From contig JAZDEY010000025.1 of NCBI GenBank assembly GCA_043808325.1, positions 1-51,549 of the forward strand: a DNA stretch of 51,549 nt, read 5' to 3'. This document shows, one piece after another, positions 40,744 to 50,327 of the stretch; the stretch's first letter is position 1; every line of letters begins with the position of its first letter. A model generated the notes under the pieces. The model did not search any database, had not been told where the DNA came from, and saw only the letters and a list, made by a program, of their open reading frames with translations. The translations under genes and the position numbers were made by a program. This DNA comes from JAZDEY01 sp043808325 [NCBI: Candidatus Eiseniibacteriota bacterium]. GTDB taxonomy: Bacteria; Arandabacterota; Arandabacteria; Arandabacterales.

Positions 40744-43731
40744 ATGTCCTCAAGAACAATTTTCGGGGTAGGTCTGCTGGTGCTATCAGCCGTGATGTTG
40801 ATGGTCTTTCTAGGGGGCTTTGTGCTGGCCGGGCCCAAGACGCCTCTGACCATAAACGTGAAAATCGACATTAAGCCCGGCAGCTACCCAAATGCAATCT
40901 ATACACAGAACAGCGGGGTAATCCCGGTTGCGATTCTAACCACACGTGTTCGTTCCGGCGAGCCCGTCGATTTTGATGCTACCAAGGTTGATCCCACGAG
41001 CGGGCGGTTTGGTCCCAGCGCAGCTCGAGAGATCCACGGTAAGGGACATATACAGGATGTCGATGGCGATCGTGATCTTGACATGGTTTTCCATTTTGAG
41101 ACACTTCAGACTGGCATCCAGCCCGGTGACAGAGAGGCCTGCCTCACAGCAAAGACGTTGAGCGGCGACCAGGTGCGGGGATGCGATGCCATTGTAACAG
41201 TACCCCCTCTGTCTGTTACAGCTAAGGCAAACCCCACTGCTGGCTACTTGCCTCTTGCTGTGAGCTTCACTGCGGCCACCGTAGGGGTGATCGTGCTGTA
41301 TGAGTGGGATTTCGACGGCGACGGTGTTTACGACGCATCAAGTAATACCTCACCGGCAACAACGCATACCTATGAGACGGAAGGAATCTACAATGCAACA
41401 ATACAAGTGACCAGCCGCCAGGGGCTTAAGGTCAGAAGCGCGGTGCAAATAACCGTGCTGGCATATCCCGCAGCGACCGCCCTTGCAGACCCTACAAGTG
41501 GTTACTATCCGCTGACCGTGAGTTTCTCGGCAAGCACAGAGGGCACAATCGTACTATACGAATGGGATTTTGACGGGGATGGTCTTTTCGACTGGTCGAG
41601 TGATACGTCCCCGGTTGCGACCTATACGTACATGGCCGAGGGAACATACTATGCAGCTATACAGGTGACTGACCCGAATGGCCTTACTGCCATAGACGAC
41701 ATAGCCATCACCGTGATGACCCCTCTTTCAGTCACCGCCGAGGCAGATCCCACATCGGGCTACTATCCGCTTGCTGTCAGCTTCTCGGCCAGTACCGTGG
41801 GGACGATCGCACTGTATGAGTGGGATTTTGACGGAGACGGTGTCTTCGATTGGTCCAGCGCAACGTCTCCCGCAGTGACCCGCACGTACATGGCCGACGG
41901 AACATACAATGCGGTGATACGCGTGACCAATCCTGACGGACTCACAGCCGTCGACGACATAACGATCACTACGCTTAAGCCCCTTCATGCTATTGCCAGG
42001 GCAGCGCCGACCTCTGGAGTCAGACCACTGAATGTGCAGTTTCTGCCTGGTGGCGATGATGCCGCAGGTACGATCATCAGGTATCAGTGGGATTATGACG
42101 GTAACGGTACATGGGATTGGACACATGTGCTGCCGGACGTTACGTCTCGCTCTTACACTGTAGCCGGGGCTTATAATGCTGTACTCAAAGTAACTGACAA
42201 TAACGGGGTCACGGACACAGCAATAGTGGCTATCACTGTGAGACAGCCCCCACCGACAGTGAGTGCCAGCGCTTCACCGACGAATGGTCCAGTGCCTCTA
42301 ATAGTTAGTTTTGATGGCAGTGCGACAAGTTCCTGTGGAACCATTTCCTTGTATGAATGGGACTTCGAGAGCGATGGGACGTATGATTGGAGTTCGGCAG
42401 TTAGCGCATCGACGGGCTACACATACCCTAATCAAGGTGTGTACTATGCCGAGCTCCGCGTGACGGATACATGTGGTTCTACTGCGAGCAGCACGGTAGT
42501 AATAATAGCGCAGCCACCTGGGTCCCCTACCGTCACTGCGAGGGCGACGCCGACGAGCGGGCCGTCTCCCCTTGGCGTCTCGTTTGAGGGAAGCGCCACT
42601 AGTCCCAACGGTGCAATCACCCTTTACGAGTGGGACTTCCAGAATGATGGCCTTATTGACTGGAGCTCACCTACAACGGGGAATACGAATTACACCTATG
42701 TTGCCGGTGGAACTTATGACGCAGTGCTGAAGGTTACGGATGTTGCCGGGGCTATTGGGTACGGCAGTGTGAGAGTGACGGTGAACATTATCCTGTCCCT
42801 CACCAGAGACCCAGACTCGTTCTACCCCAGCTCGGGCCAGACGACTACAGTCACGACGACTTACTCCGGCGCTGGAGCGATTAGCATTTGGGTCAAGAAC
42901 CGAATGGGTGAGATCGTTAGGCGCCTGGTAACTGGAGAGAATCGTACTGCTGGAACTTACAATGACGTTTGGGATGGGACTGACGATGACGGCGGAATCG
43001 TTCCTGATGATTCCTACTATTTTGTTGCTGAGGCCAGAATGCCGGGGAATCTAACACAGTTATACGATATCACCGGGACAGGAATCACGGGGACGAGACG
43101 TGCCATAGGGGGATCCGTTGCTACGTTTCCGAGGAACTTCTCACCCTGGGAGGACCAATTCTCCGTGATTGGGTACAACGTGCCAGTCGCTGGCGAGGTG
43201 ACTGCGGACATTTGCCCGCTCGACTACGATGGGGAGAGGATCAAGGCTCTTATTGGGCGTGAGCCGCAGACCCGGGGTGCGCATACCGTGATCTGGGACG
43301 GCACAAATGATGCGGGTAATCTAATAATAGGAGGTAACTGGCTGGTCACCATATGGTCCTACGACCTTACTGGCAACGGGGTTGTGACCGGGGGTAATAG
43401 ACCCAGCATCAGCAACGTGTCGGCTAATCCAAATTACTACGATCCGTCATATCACGCTGACGAGCCGGTCGGTTTCAGGAATGTAGAGGTCGCGTACAGC
43501 CTGTCCGAAAGGGCCGATGTCACCCTCAGGGTGTTTGACTTCAACTACAATCTGATCAGAACTATCAGGCAGGGAGGGGTGGACGCGGGCACCCATAGTC
43601 TGGCTTGGGATGGCAGAAACTTCAACGGAGAGCTTTGTACTGACAAGAAATACCGGCTGGCGTTGAGTGGTGCTGATAGTGAGAGCAACCAGTCTGTTAC
43701 GATGTACACGTTTGTGGCTCTATTCTATTAG
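40744..43731 (+). CDS. Secreted PKD-repeat surface protein with FlgD-like Ig domains
   Basis: A 995-aa exported protein. After a signal peptide (MSSRTIFGVGLLVLSAVMLM to VLAG) comes an N-terminal module (VKIDIKPGSYPNAIYTQNSG, VPVAIL-type strand, FDATKVDPTSGRFGP, DVDGDRDLDMVFHF) found in surface proteins of environmental bacteria. Six PKD domains follow between about residues 155 and 680, each with YEWDFDGDG- or WDYDGNG-type strands. Repeats 2 and 3 are also similar in DNA. The C-terminal third has FlgD-like Ig domains (WVKNRMGEIVRRLV, WDGTDDDGGIVPDDSYYF; FDFNYNLIRTI, AWDGRNFNG). The usual sorting tail MVVxR is absent. GGGGGGAG precedes the ATG. PKD arrays usually make rigid stalks or bind glycans. 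It lies between the small secreted protein and the Rhs toxin gene. Confidence 0.85.
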   Translation: MSSRTIFGVGLLVLSAVMLMVFLGGFVLAGPKTPLTINVKIDIKPGSYPNAIYTQNSGVIPVAILTTRVRSGEPVDFDATKVDPTSGRFGPSAAREIHGKGHIQDVDGDRDLDMVFHFETLQTGIQPGDREACLTAKTLSGDQVRGCDAIVTVPPLSVTAKANPTAGYLPLAVSFTAATVGVIVLYEWDFDGDGVYDASSNTSPATTHTYETEGIYNATIQVTSRQGLKVRSAVQITVLAYPAATALADPTSGYYPLTVSFSASTEGTIVLYEWDFDGDGLFDWSSDTSPVATYTYMAEGTYYAAIQVTDPNGLTAIDDIAITVMTPLSVTAEADPTSGYYPLAVSFSASTVGTIALYEWDFDGDGVFDWSSATSPAVTRTYMADGTYNAVIRVTNPDGLTAVDDITITTLKPLHAIARAAPTSGVRPLNVQFLPGGDDAAGTIIRYQWDYDGNGTWDWTHVLPDVTSRSYTVAGAYNAVLKVTDNNGVTDTAIVAITVRQPPPTVSASASPTNGPVPLIVSFDGSATSSCGTISLYEWDFESDGTYDWSSAVSASTGYTYPNQGVYYAELRVTDTCGSTASSTVVIIAQPPGSPTVTARATPTSGPSPLGVSFEGSATSPNGAITLYEWDFQNDGLIDWSSPTTGNTNYTYVAGGTYDAVLKVTDVAGAIGYGSVRVTVNIILSLTRDPDSFYPSSGQTTTVTTTYSGAGAISIWVKNRMGEIVRRLVTGENRTAGTYNDVWDGTDDDGGIVPDDSYYFVAEARMPGNLTQLYDITGTGITGTRRAIGGSVATFPRNFSPWEDQFSVIGYNVPVAGEVTADICPLDYDGERIKALIGREPQTRGAHTVIWDGTNDAGNLIIGGNWLVTIWSYDLTGNGVVTGGNRPSISNVSANPNYYDPSYHADEPVGFRNVEVAYSLSERADVTLRVFDFNYNLIRTIRQGGVDAGTHSLAWDGRNFNGELCTDKKYRLALSGADSESNQSVTMYTFVALFY

Positions 43732-43889
43732 AGTCGAAGGGGTTGCGATCTTATGAAGCATGGTGGCTTACCAGGAACACTTAGTGACTTGGGCTCCAAT
43801 CTTGTCACTGTTATGAGACCATGTGTGTTAGTTTGGCCTATCTGCGTAGGCATAGCTGTCTATGCGGGCAGATGCTGAGGAGGTCAGTC

Positions 43890-46800
43890 ATGTCAGATTC
43901 TCTGCGTAAAGTTGGGACGAACAGAGAAGCGATAGCCGTCACCGTTGTCTTCTTGTCCCTTGTTCTTGGGTGCCTCACGGTCCCAGTCCAGGCCTGGCAT
44001 TACCCATACGACCAGGGTCATCCGCCGACAACTCCCAAGGGCCCAGATCCAACGAACCCGCCACCCTACCCGTGCCCGGTTGAGGGCTCCCCGCTTCATT
44101 TGAAATGGGGCGACTATTTCCATACTCATCAAGACCTGCTTATACCGGGCCGCGGCTTGTCGATAGACATCACGCGTACATACGACAGCCACGATAAGTA
44201 CAATGGCGCCATAGGATACGGGTGGAATTTTACTTACAATGCTAAGCTAGTAAGGACCCAAGATACCGATGGCAGGTTCTATGTCATCATCAGGAGAGGC
44301 GATGGTATAAGGCTGAGATTCACCGAGAACGGTGATGAAACCTATACGCCGCCACAAGACAGGCCCAGTCTGGGTTTGCTAAAGAATATCGATGGCAGCT
44401 ACACATTGACTGATGGGGCAGGCACCGGATGGGATTTCAGTGCTAATGGGGACCTCACCAGTATTGTTGATCAGAACGGCAATCAGCTTGCGTTCGGCTA
44501 TTCGGTGGAATTCAGGTTGGAAACAATCACCGATCCTTCTGGACGGGTTGTTACCTTCTCTTATGGCTCCAACGGCAAGGTAGCAGGTTTCACGGACCCG
44601 GCGGGAAGGACTGTGCGTTACAGTTATGATGTTAATGACAATCTAACTGGTGTGACGGACCCAGCTGGGAACATCACTGTGTATGTTTACGATGGAAACC
44701 ATAACCTGATTCAAATCAAGGACGCCGGGGGAAACACTGTCAACGGCATGTCCTATGATAGTCAAGATCGCCTCACCAGTTATACCGAGATGGGAGGTAC
44801 CTGGTATGTGTATTACGTTCCTGAGAGTAAGTACACTTATGTGAAGGATCCCAGAGGGTACAATACTTACTACTACTATAACGACACGGGCAATCTCTTA
44901 CAGAAGACTGATGCCTATGGTCGTAAAATCTATCGAACGTGGGATGCCTACCTCAACCCCACCAGCACTAAGGATGCTAGAGGATATACTACTGCCTACA
45001 CGTACGATGCCAGTGGCAATGTAATCACGAGCACTGATCCTCTAGGCAATGTAATCACTTATACATACGAACCCGTGCACAATAAGATATCTAGTATTAC
45101 CGACCCCTTGGGGCGAATGACTGCTTTTGAGTATGATGCAATGGGAAATCTGATCAGTCAGACGGATGCGCTAGGAGGGGTCACTCAGCATACTTATGAC
45201 GCTCAGGGGAACCTGATCAGTGTAGCAGATGCAAACGGGCACACGACAACGTTTGGCTACGACGGCGACGGTTATCTGACGAGCACAACTGACGCGCTAG
45301 GCAATATTACCACATCCACCTATGATGCTGTTGGCAATCGCACAAGCGCGACCGATGCGTTGGGTAACACAAAGACTCTCACTTACACACTCCTGAATCA
45401 GGTTGCTTCCATCACCGATGCGCAGGGTAGGACGGTCACATACACTTACAACACCAACGGGAAACTCGCCAGTGTCACCGATGCCAACGGAAACACCACG
45501 TGGTATGAGTACGATGCGTACGGACGGTTGGTGAAGGTGACGGATGCTCTGGGCGGAATTACGCGATACAGCTATGATGTCTTTGGCAATGTCACACGAA
45601 TAACTGATGGAAATAACAATGCTACCAATCATGAGTATGACAGGCTCAACCGCCTGGCAAAGGTCACCGATCCGCTGGGCAATATCACTCAATATGCTAA
45701 TGATGGCGTAGGCAACCGGACCAGCCGCACAGATGCTAATGGGCAGGCTACCAACTACGCCTATGATGCGGCGAACCGATTGACGCGTACGACTCATCCC
45801 GGTAGCACAATTCAATACAGCTACGATGCGCTGGGAAATGTGACGAGTGTAAGTGGACCGGACTACTCGGAGACCCGCACGTACGATGCGCTCAACCGCC
45901 TCACGGGTGTGACTTCTACAATTCCGCCGCTGCCTTCGAAACAAATAATCTATTCCTATGATGCTGTGGGCAATCGCCTGAGCATGACCGATCCCGAAGG
46001 AGGGATGACGGGATACACTTATGACGCTGGCGATCGGCTCACCAGCCTAATAGATCCACGTGGAGGTATCACCATCTACACTTACGACGCCCTTGGCAGG
46101 CGCATCAGCATGACCTACCCGAATGGGACAGTTACTACGTACGGCTACGGTGCTTGCTGCGCTGGTGCCGTGACCTCCTTAGTGAACAGAAAATCTACTG
46201 GCGACATCATCTCGAGGTACGACTATACGCTTGATAATGTGGGTAACCGGCTGATGATGACCGAGGCAGATGGAAGCGTCACTCGCTATGGCTACGACGG
46301 GCTCTATAGGTTGACTAGTGTAGTATATCCTGATGGTAGCAATGTGAGTTACTCATATGATCCTGTTGGCAACCGTTTGGCGGCGTCCCACGACGGCGTT
46401 GTCACGAACTATAGCTACGATCGTGCCGACAGGTTGCTTACCTCAGGAAGCATCTCCTTTAACTATGACAACAATGGAAATACCATCAGCAAGATGGATG
46501 GAACTGGAACGACGACCTACAGCTATGACCTTGAAAACAGGCTGGCTGGCATAACCTATCCTGATGGCTCGACAAACACGTTCTCCTATGAGCCATCGGG
46601 GAAACGTATTGCAAAGATGGATAGCAGCGGAACGGCGTATTACGTCTACGACAACTATAATGTCCTGATGGAAATGAGCGACGTGAGCGTGGCAGTAGCT
46701 CAATATAGAACTGGTCTGAGCATCGATGATCAGCTGAGTAGGATCTCCGGTACGTCTGCATCCTACTATCATTGCGATGGATCAGGAAGTATAACTGACA

Positions 46801-47441
46801 TGACGGATGAAGCTCAGGATGCCGTGGCAACATACAGATACGACGCTTTCGGGGCTCTTACTAGCCAGACGGGAGTCGCTGCGAATCAATTGAAGTTTAA
46901 ATCGAGAGAGTTCGATGACAATTCGGGCCTGTACTTTTTTAGAGCAAGGTACTACAGTCCGACGACTGGACGATTTATGACAAGAGATCCCGCGCGTTTG
47001 ATGCTACCTTTTCCGGAAACGCGGAGAGCCTGCATCACTTGCTCAGAGGCCTATAATTTTGCATCATCTGGACTGCAGCATCCCTATTCCTATGCAGAAA
47101 GCAATCCGGTGAATCTCTCAGACCCTCTTGGACTAGAAGCGCCGGGATACGATCCCCGGATAAGCCAGTGCGGAAACTCGTGGAGTGAAGGGATTCCTGA
47201 TCGGCCTTGGTGGTTTGACTTCAGCAGGGCCTGCTATAATCACGATCGTTGTTATGAGCAGTGTAAAGGGAAGCAGGCTTGCGATAGAAACTTCTTGAAT
47301 GATATGATGGCTGAGTGCCTGAAGCATGACTTCCTTCGATATTTCCAGTGTGTAGAGTGGGCAGAGCGATACTATTCAGCAGTAGTGATTCTCGGCCCAG
47401 ACTTGACCGGATACAACAAGAACTGTAAATGCAAAAAGTGA
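43890..47441 (+). CDS. Rhs-repeat polymorphic toxin with C-terminal phospholipase A2-like domain
   Basis: An 1183-aa exported Rhs protein. A signal peptide (about 1-45, VFLSLVLGCLTVPVQAW) is followed by a DUF6531-type entry (PGRGLSIDITRTYDSH, GYGWNFTYN) and more than twenty YD repeats (DALGNITTSTYDAVGNR). The Rhs core (SGLYFFRARYYSPTTGRFMT, RDPA) leads to the release motif SDPLGLEAP. The last 92 residues are a distinct tip: CGNSW, then FDFSRACYNHDRCYEQCKGK, QACDRNFLNDMMAEC and CKC at the end. CYNHDRCY holds the His-Asp dyad of secreted phospholipase A2, and the many Cys suggest a disulfide-bonded enzyme acting outside the cytoplasm on membranes. ATG 43890 follows GAGGAGGT. No intact immunity gene follows. 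The Rhs assignment is firm, the PLA2 assignment good. Confidence 0.9.
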   Translation: MSDSLRKVGTNREAIAVTVVFLSLVLGCLTVPVQAWHYPYDQGHPPTTPKGPDPTNPPPYPCPVEGSPLHLKWGDYFHTHQDLLIPGRGLSIDITRTYDSHDKYNGAIGYGWNFTYNAKLVRTQDTDGRFYVIIRRGDGIRLRFTENGDETYTPPQDRPSLGLLKNIDGSYTLTDGAGTGWDFSANGDLTSIVDQNGNQLAFGYSVEFRLETITDPSGRVVTFSYGSNGKVAGFTDPAGRTVRYSYDVNDNLTGVTDPAGNITVYVYDGNHNLIQIKDAGGNTVNGMSYDSQDRLTSYTEMGGTWYVYYVPESKYTYVKDPRGYNTYYYYNDTGNLLQKTDAYGRKIYRTWDAYLNPTSTKDARGYTTAYTYDASGNVITSTDPLGNVITYTYEPVHNKISSITDPLGRMTAFEYDAMGNLISQTDALGGVTQHTYDAQGNLISVADANGHTTTFGYDGDGYLTSTTDALGNITTSTYDAVGNRTSATDALGNTKTLTYTLLNQVASITDAQGRTVTYTYNTNGKLASVTDANGNTTWYEYDAYGRLVKVTDALGGITRYSYDVFGNVTRITDGNNNATNHEYDRLNRLAKVTDPLGNITQYANDGVGNRTSRTDANGQATNYAYDAANRLTRTTHPGSTIQYSYDALGNVTSVSGPDYSETRTYDALNRLTGVTSTIPPLPSKQIIYSYDAVGNRLSMTDPEGGMTGYTYDAGDRLTSLIDPRGGITIYTYDALGRRISMTYPNGTVTTYGYGACCAGAVTSLVNRKSTGDIISRYDYTLDNVGNRLMMTEADGSVTRYGYDGLYRLTSVVYPDGSNVSYSYDPVGNRLAASHDGVVTNYSYDRADRLLTSGSISFNYDNNGNTISKMDGTGTTTYSYDLENRLAGITYPDGSTNTFSYEPSGKRIAKMDSSGTAYYVYDNYNVLMEMSDVSVAVAQYRTGLSIDDQLSRISGTSASYYHCDGSGSITDMTDEAQDAVATYRYDAFGALTSQTGVAANQLKFKSREFDDNSGLYFFRARYYSPTTGRFMTRDPARLMLPFPETRRACITCSEAYNFASSGLQHPYSYAESNPVNLSDPLGLEAPGYDPRISQCGNSWSEGIPDRPWWFDFSRACYNHDRCYEQCKGKQACDRNFLNDMMAECLKHDFLRYFQCVEWAERYYSAVVILGPDLTGYNKNCKCKK

Positions 47442-47673
47442 AGTTCCCCCGATTTTTGGACAGGTAGTTAAGAGACGCGGGACGCGCTTCTATTACCAAT
47501 TCAAGAATGGAAGCAATATGATTCACAAGTCGATAGATTGAAGTCCCTGCCCCAGACTGAGTGCTGCTGTGGCAGAAGGTGACACTGTCACGATTCTCTA
47601 TGATCGAGATAATCCTCGAAAGAGCGCGATCTATAGATTGATGGGTATAGAGAAATATGACGGAAGGCGTTGA
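47440..47673 (+). pseudogene. Broken DUF3592-like frame downstream of the Rhs toxin
   Basis: Two pieces in different frames resemble a DUF3592-type protein. The first, overlapping the Rhs stop, reads GQVVKRRGTRFYYQFKNGSN up to a stop near 47541. The second, ending at 47673, reads AEGDTVTILYDRDNPRKSAI then YRLMGIEKYDGRR. DUF3592 proteins have just such a pair of strands (RYxYxxxDG and GDxVxVLYDPxNP). Between them the frame is lost by at least one indel. No start codon or transmembrane segment remains. It lies where an immunity gene would be expected, but nothing shows it had that role. Confidence 0.45.
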
Positions 47674-47962
47674 TGGAGAATCGGCTCTCGCCCCTGATTT
47701 CAAGGGCGCTCATAGGCATGTGGTAGTAAAGACTTGCTTTGAAGCCTGGGCTCACATGTTAGACTGCTTACTGCCCAACCCACCTCATAAAGGGCCGTGA
47801 TGATGTAGCAGCACGCGCAAGATGGTGATGGTCTAATGTTCCTGTAAAAGAGGGGATGGTGTAACCTCCAATTAGTCAACAACCCGGGGGTACTGGAACC
47901 CCTGGAAAGGAGGCTACACCGATGATGTCAGCGGTCGCTTCAAAACCAGCCACTACTGAGGG

Positions 47963-48727
47963 CTACTTGGTCACCTTATCACTCTCCGCTTTTCCAGCAC
48001 AAGCTTTGTCTCTGAGTCGGTAGCTTCTTCCCGTGATTTGAATCACCTCGGCGCGATCCAGGAATCGATCCAAGATTGCAGTGGCAGTAGGGATGTCGCC
48101 GATGAGTTTACCCCATTCCTCGAGAGGTCGATTAGAGGTCATGATGGTGGATCGTAGTTCATAGCGGCGCATGACGATCTCGAAGACGTACTCGCCGGCC
48201 TGTGTGGGCAACTTCTTGAGCCCCATGTCGTCAAGGATGAAGAGATCGGGCTTGAGATACCGTGCGAGAGCCTTGGACTGGTCGCCCGTGGCCTCAGCCT
48301 GCATGAGCTCAGCGACAGCATCGAAGATGGAGCGGTAGAGCACAACGAAGCCCATTCTTGCAGCCTGATGGCCAATGCCCTGAGCGAGATGACTCTTTCC
48401 CACGCCAGGAGGTCCCAGGAAGAGCACATCGCGGTGCTCACGTATGAAGCGGCAAGTAGCCAGTTCCATGATCTGACGCCGGTTGATCGATGGATTGAAG
48501 ATGAAGTCGAAGTCTTCGATGGATCTCAGGTCCCTGAAGCGTGCGGCCTTGACCCGGCGGGCTATTGCCCGATCCTCGCGCACGGCGAGTTCATCGGCGA
48601 CGACCAACTCCAGGAACTCGGCATGGCTGAGACTGTTGCCCTGGGCTTCTTGGAGTCTGACCTCGAGGCTGGCCAAGAGCCCTGAGAGGCGCAGGCGGCG
48701 CAGACTCTGGGCAAGTTGAGCATTCAT
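47963..48727 (-). CDS. istB: IS21 helper ATPase IstB
   Basis: A 254-aa AAA+ ATPase that assists the IstA transposase in target selection. It has the IstB N-terminal helical region (LRRLRLSGLLASLEVRLQEA), Walker A LGPPGVGKSHLAQGIG, Walker B DLFILDDMGLKKL, and the sensor region TIMTSNRPLEEWGKLIGD followed by ILDRFLDRAEVIQITGRSYR. Length and motifs are complete. ATG at 48727 is chosen by AAAGGAG upstream; the open frame extends far into istA but is not coding there. It starts six bases after the istA stop, so the two are translationally linked. Confidence 0.93.
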   Translation of the reverse strand: MNAQLAQSLRRLRLSGLLASLEVRLQEAQGNSLSHAEFLELVVADELAVREDRAIARRVKAARFRDLRSIEDFDFIFNPSINRRQIMELATCRFIREHRDVLFLGPPGVGKSHLAQGIGHQAARMGFVVLYRSIFDAVAELMQAEATGDQSKALARYLKPDLFILDDMGLKKLPTQAGEYVFEIVMRRYELRSTIMTSNRPLEEWGKLIGDIPTATAILDRFLDRAEVIQITGRSYRLRDKACAGKAESDKVTK

Positions 48728-48732
48728 AGGAA

Positions 48733-50226
48733 TCATCTCCTTTCGGGTGACTTGAGACGCAGGGCATCCTGGTAGTGAGACAATGGGCGTATGATGGGGT
48801 GGCTCTCCGCGAATCGGAGATCCTCCCGGTCGGCGAGGCGGCCACAGAGCTCGCGCAGAGAGCGTAGCCGGAAGAGCCTCGCATCGAGGGCCGTTCGGCT
48901 GGCACGATTGATGGTGGCGGCGGAGTGCTTGCGGGCTAGGCCGACGAAGCCCTGCAGCACCCGGATGCCCTCGATGCCTCGCTCCTCCATCATGGCCCTG
49001 GCCCACTGGCCGGCCTCGGCGCCGATCCGATCGGCCTTGGCCAGGAGATAGCCGGCACCTCGCTCGACGGCCGATATCTTCTCATTCGGGATGTGGCACC
49101 AATCGGTGCGGAAGCGCCCGAGAGAGGTGCGACCGTGGACCGCGATCTGCTCCAGGCGGTCGTTGTAGATGCGCACTAGCCGCGAGTCATATCGCACCCA
49201 CACCTGGCGTCCGAGATACTCCGGCGGGACGGAGTAGTAGGCCTTGGCCACCTCGACGTGCCCGTCACGGTGGACCATTCGGCGCCCTTCATGGAAGAGA
49301 GGGAAGGGCTCTGAGGGAAGCGCGTGAAGGGCAGGTCGCTCGGCCTCTTCGAATACCGCCCGCACCTGTCTCTTGGTGGTGCCGTGGATGCGGGTGTCGG
49401 CCACTGTCCTCTCCCAGTGAAGAAGGAAGCAGTTGAGGTCGGCGAGACTGGTGAAGGCTCGAGCCTTGACGGCGTTATTCTTGACATACTTGATTCCGCT
49501 CTCGATCTTCCCCTTCTCCCTCGGCGATGCTGGCCGTGTCGGCAGGATAGCAACTCCATAGTGCCTGGCGAAGGAGACTATCTTGGGATTGAGGTCTGGG
49601 TCGAACCAATCAGCCGTGGTGACCGCCGCCTTGAGATTGTCCAGCACCAGGACTGCCGGCACACCACCGAAGTGCCGCCACGCATTCTCCAGGCAGCGGA
49701 TGAAGGCATCTGAGGTCTGACGGTGGATCGCTTCGCTATAGCCCTTGCGAGAGTGGCTCAAGGTGATCCGCAGAATGTGCGTCCGCCGCTTGTGGCCGGC
49801 CTCTATAATCCAAGGACCGCTGCCGAAGTCCACCTGGGCTTCCTGACCAGGGTCAACCTCGATACGGCGGAAGGGAAGCGGTGTCGTAGCCCCGAGGCGA
49901 CGCACAAAGCGCTTGACCGAGGAATAGGACCCGGTGAAGCCGGTCTCGGCCCTTAGGTCCTGGAAGATGCGTTGCGCGCCGAGCCCCTGATCAAGCTTGG
50001 AGCGGATCAGATCCGTGAAGGGGTCGCAGTGGCTCTTGCGTCCATATGGCACCGGCGGCCCGGACCCGGGGGTCGAAATGGCCGGTTTTGACCACCTCAG
50101 CCGCTCGTACCGTGCCACCGTCTCCCGGTGGACGCCCAACTCTCGGGCGATCCGCCGATGAGACCAGCCTCGCTTGAGAAGCTCTTCTATCGCGTGTATC
50201 ACAGCCATCTTCAGTCCATTCGCCAT
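48733..50226 (-). CDS. istA: IS21 transposase IstA
   Basis: A 497-aa DDE transposase. The N-terminal helix-turn-helix (WSHRRIARELGVHRETVARY) binds the terminal repeats. The catalytic core has Asp in GQEAQVDFGSG, Asp in AVLVLDNLKAAV and Glu in PREKGKIESGIKYVKNNA. The C-terminal beta domain (EVAKAYYSVPPEYLGRQVWV) is the Mu-transposase-like C-terminus of IstA. ATG at 50226 follows AAGGAGGAAG and is preferred over 50271. No frame damage is seen. It belongs to a different IS21 branch from the partial copy at 1-820. Confidence 0.93.
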   Translation of the reverse strand: MANGLKMAVIHAIEELLKRGWSHRRIARELGVHRETVARYERLRWSKPAISTPGSGPPVPYGRKSHCDPFTDLIRSKLDQGLGAQRIFQDLRAETGFTGSYSSVKRFVRRLGATTPLPFRRIEVDPGQEAQVDFGSGPWIIEAGHKRRTHILRITLSHSRKGYSEAIHRQTSDAFIRCLENAWRHFGGVPAVLVLDNLKAAVTTADWFDPDLNPKIVSFARHYGVAILPTRPASPREKGKIESGIKYVKNNAVKARAFTSLADLNCFLLHWERTVADTRIHGTTKRQVRAVFEEAERPALHALPSEPFPLFHEGRRMVHRDGHVEVAKAYYSVPPEYLGRQVWVRYDSRLVRIYNDRLEQIAVHGRTSLGRFRTDWCHIPNEKISAVERGAGYLLAKADRIGAEAGQWARAMMEERGIEGIRVLQGFVGLARKHSAATINRASRTALDARLFRLRSLRELCGRLADREDLRFAESHPIIRPLSHYQDALRLKSPERR

Positions 50227-50327
50227 ACCCACTTCCTCCTTCAGGAAGTAGGTATAGCCGATGTCCCTCAAAGATGGCTGGTTTTAATTCGACCCCGGGT
50301 GGCTGGTTTTGACCGACCCCTGACACG

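Larger units (their letters stand above)
47926..50325 (-). mobile_element. Complete IS21-family element, 2400 bp
   Basis: Ends are TGTCAGCGGTCGCTTC at 47926 and, on the minus strand, TGTCAGGGGTCGGTCA at 50325. Both continue into CAAAACCAGCCAC, and a second AAAACCAGCCA repeat lies inside the istA-side end. The flanking hexamer CGATGA occurs at 47920-47925 and 50326-50331, a 6-bp target duplication within the family range. Both istA and istB are intact, so the element may be active. Confidence 0.88.
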
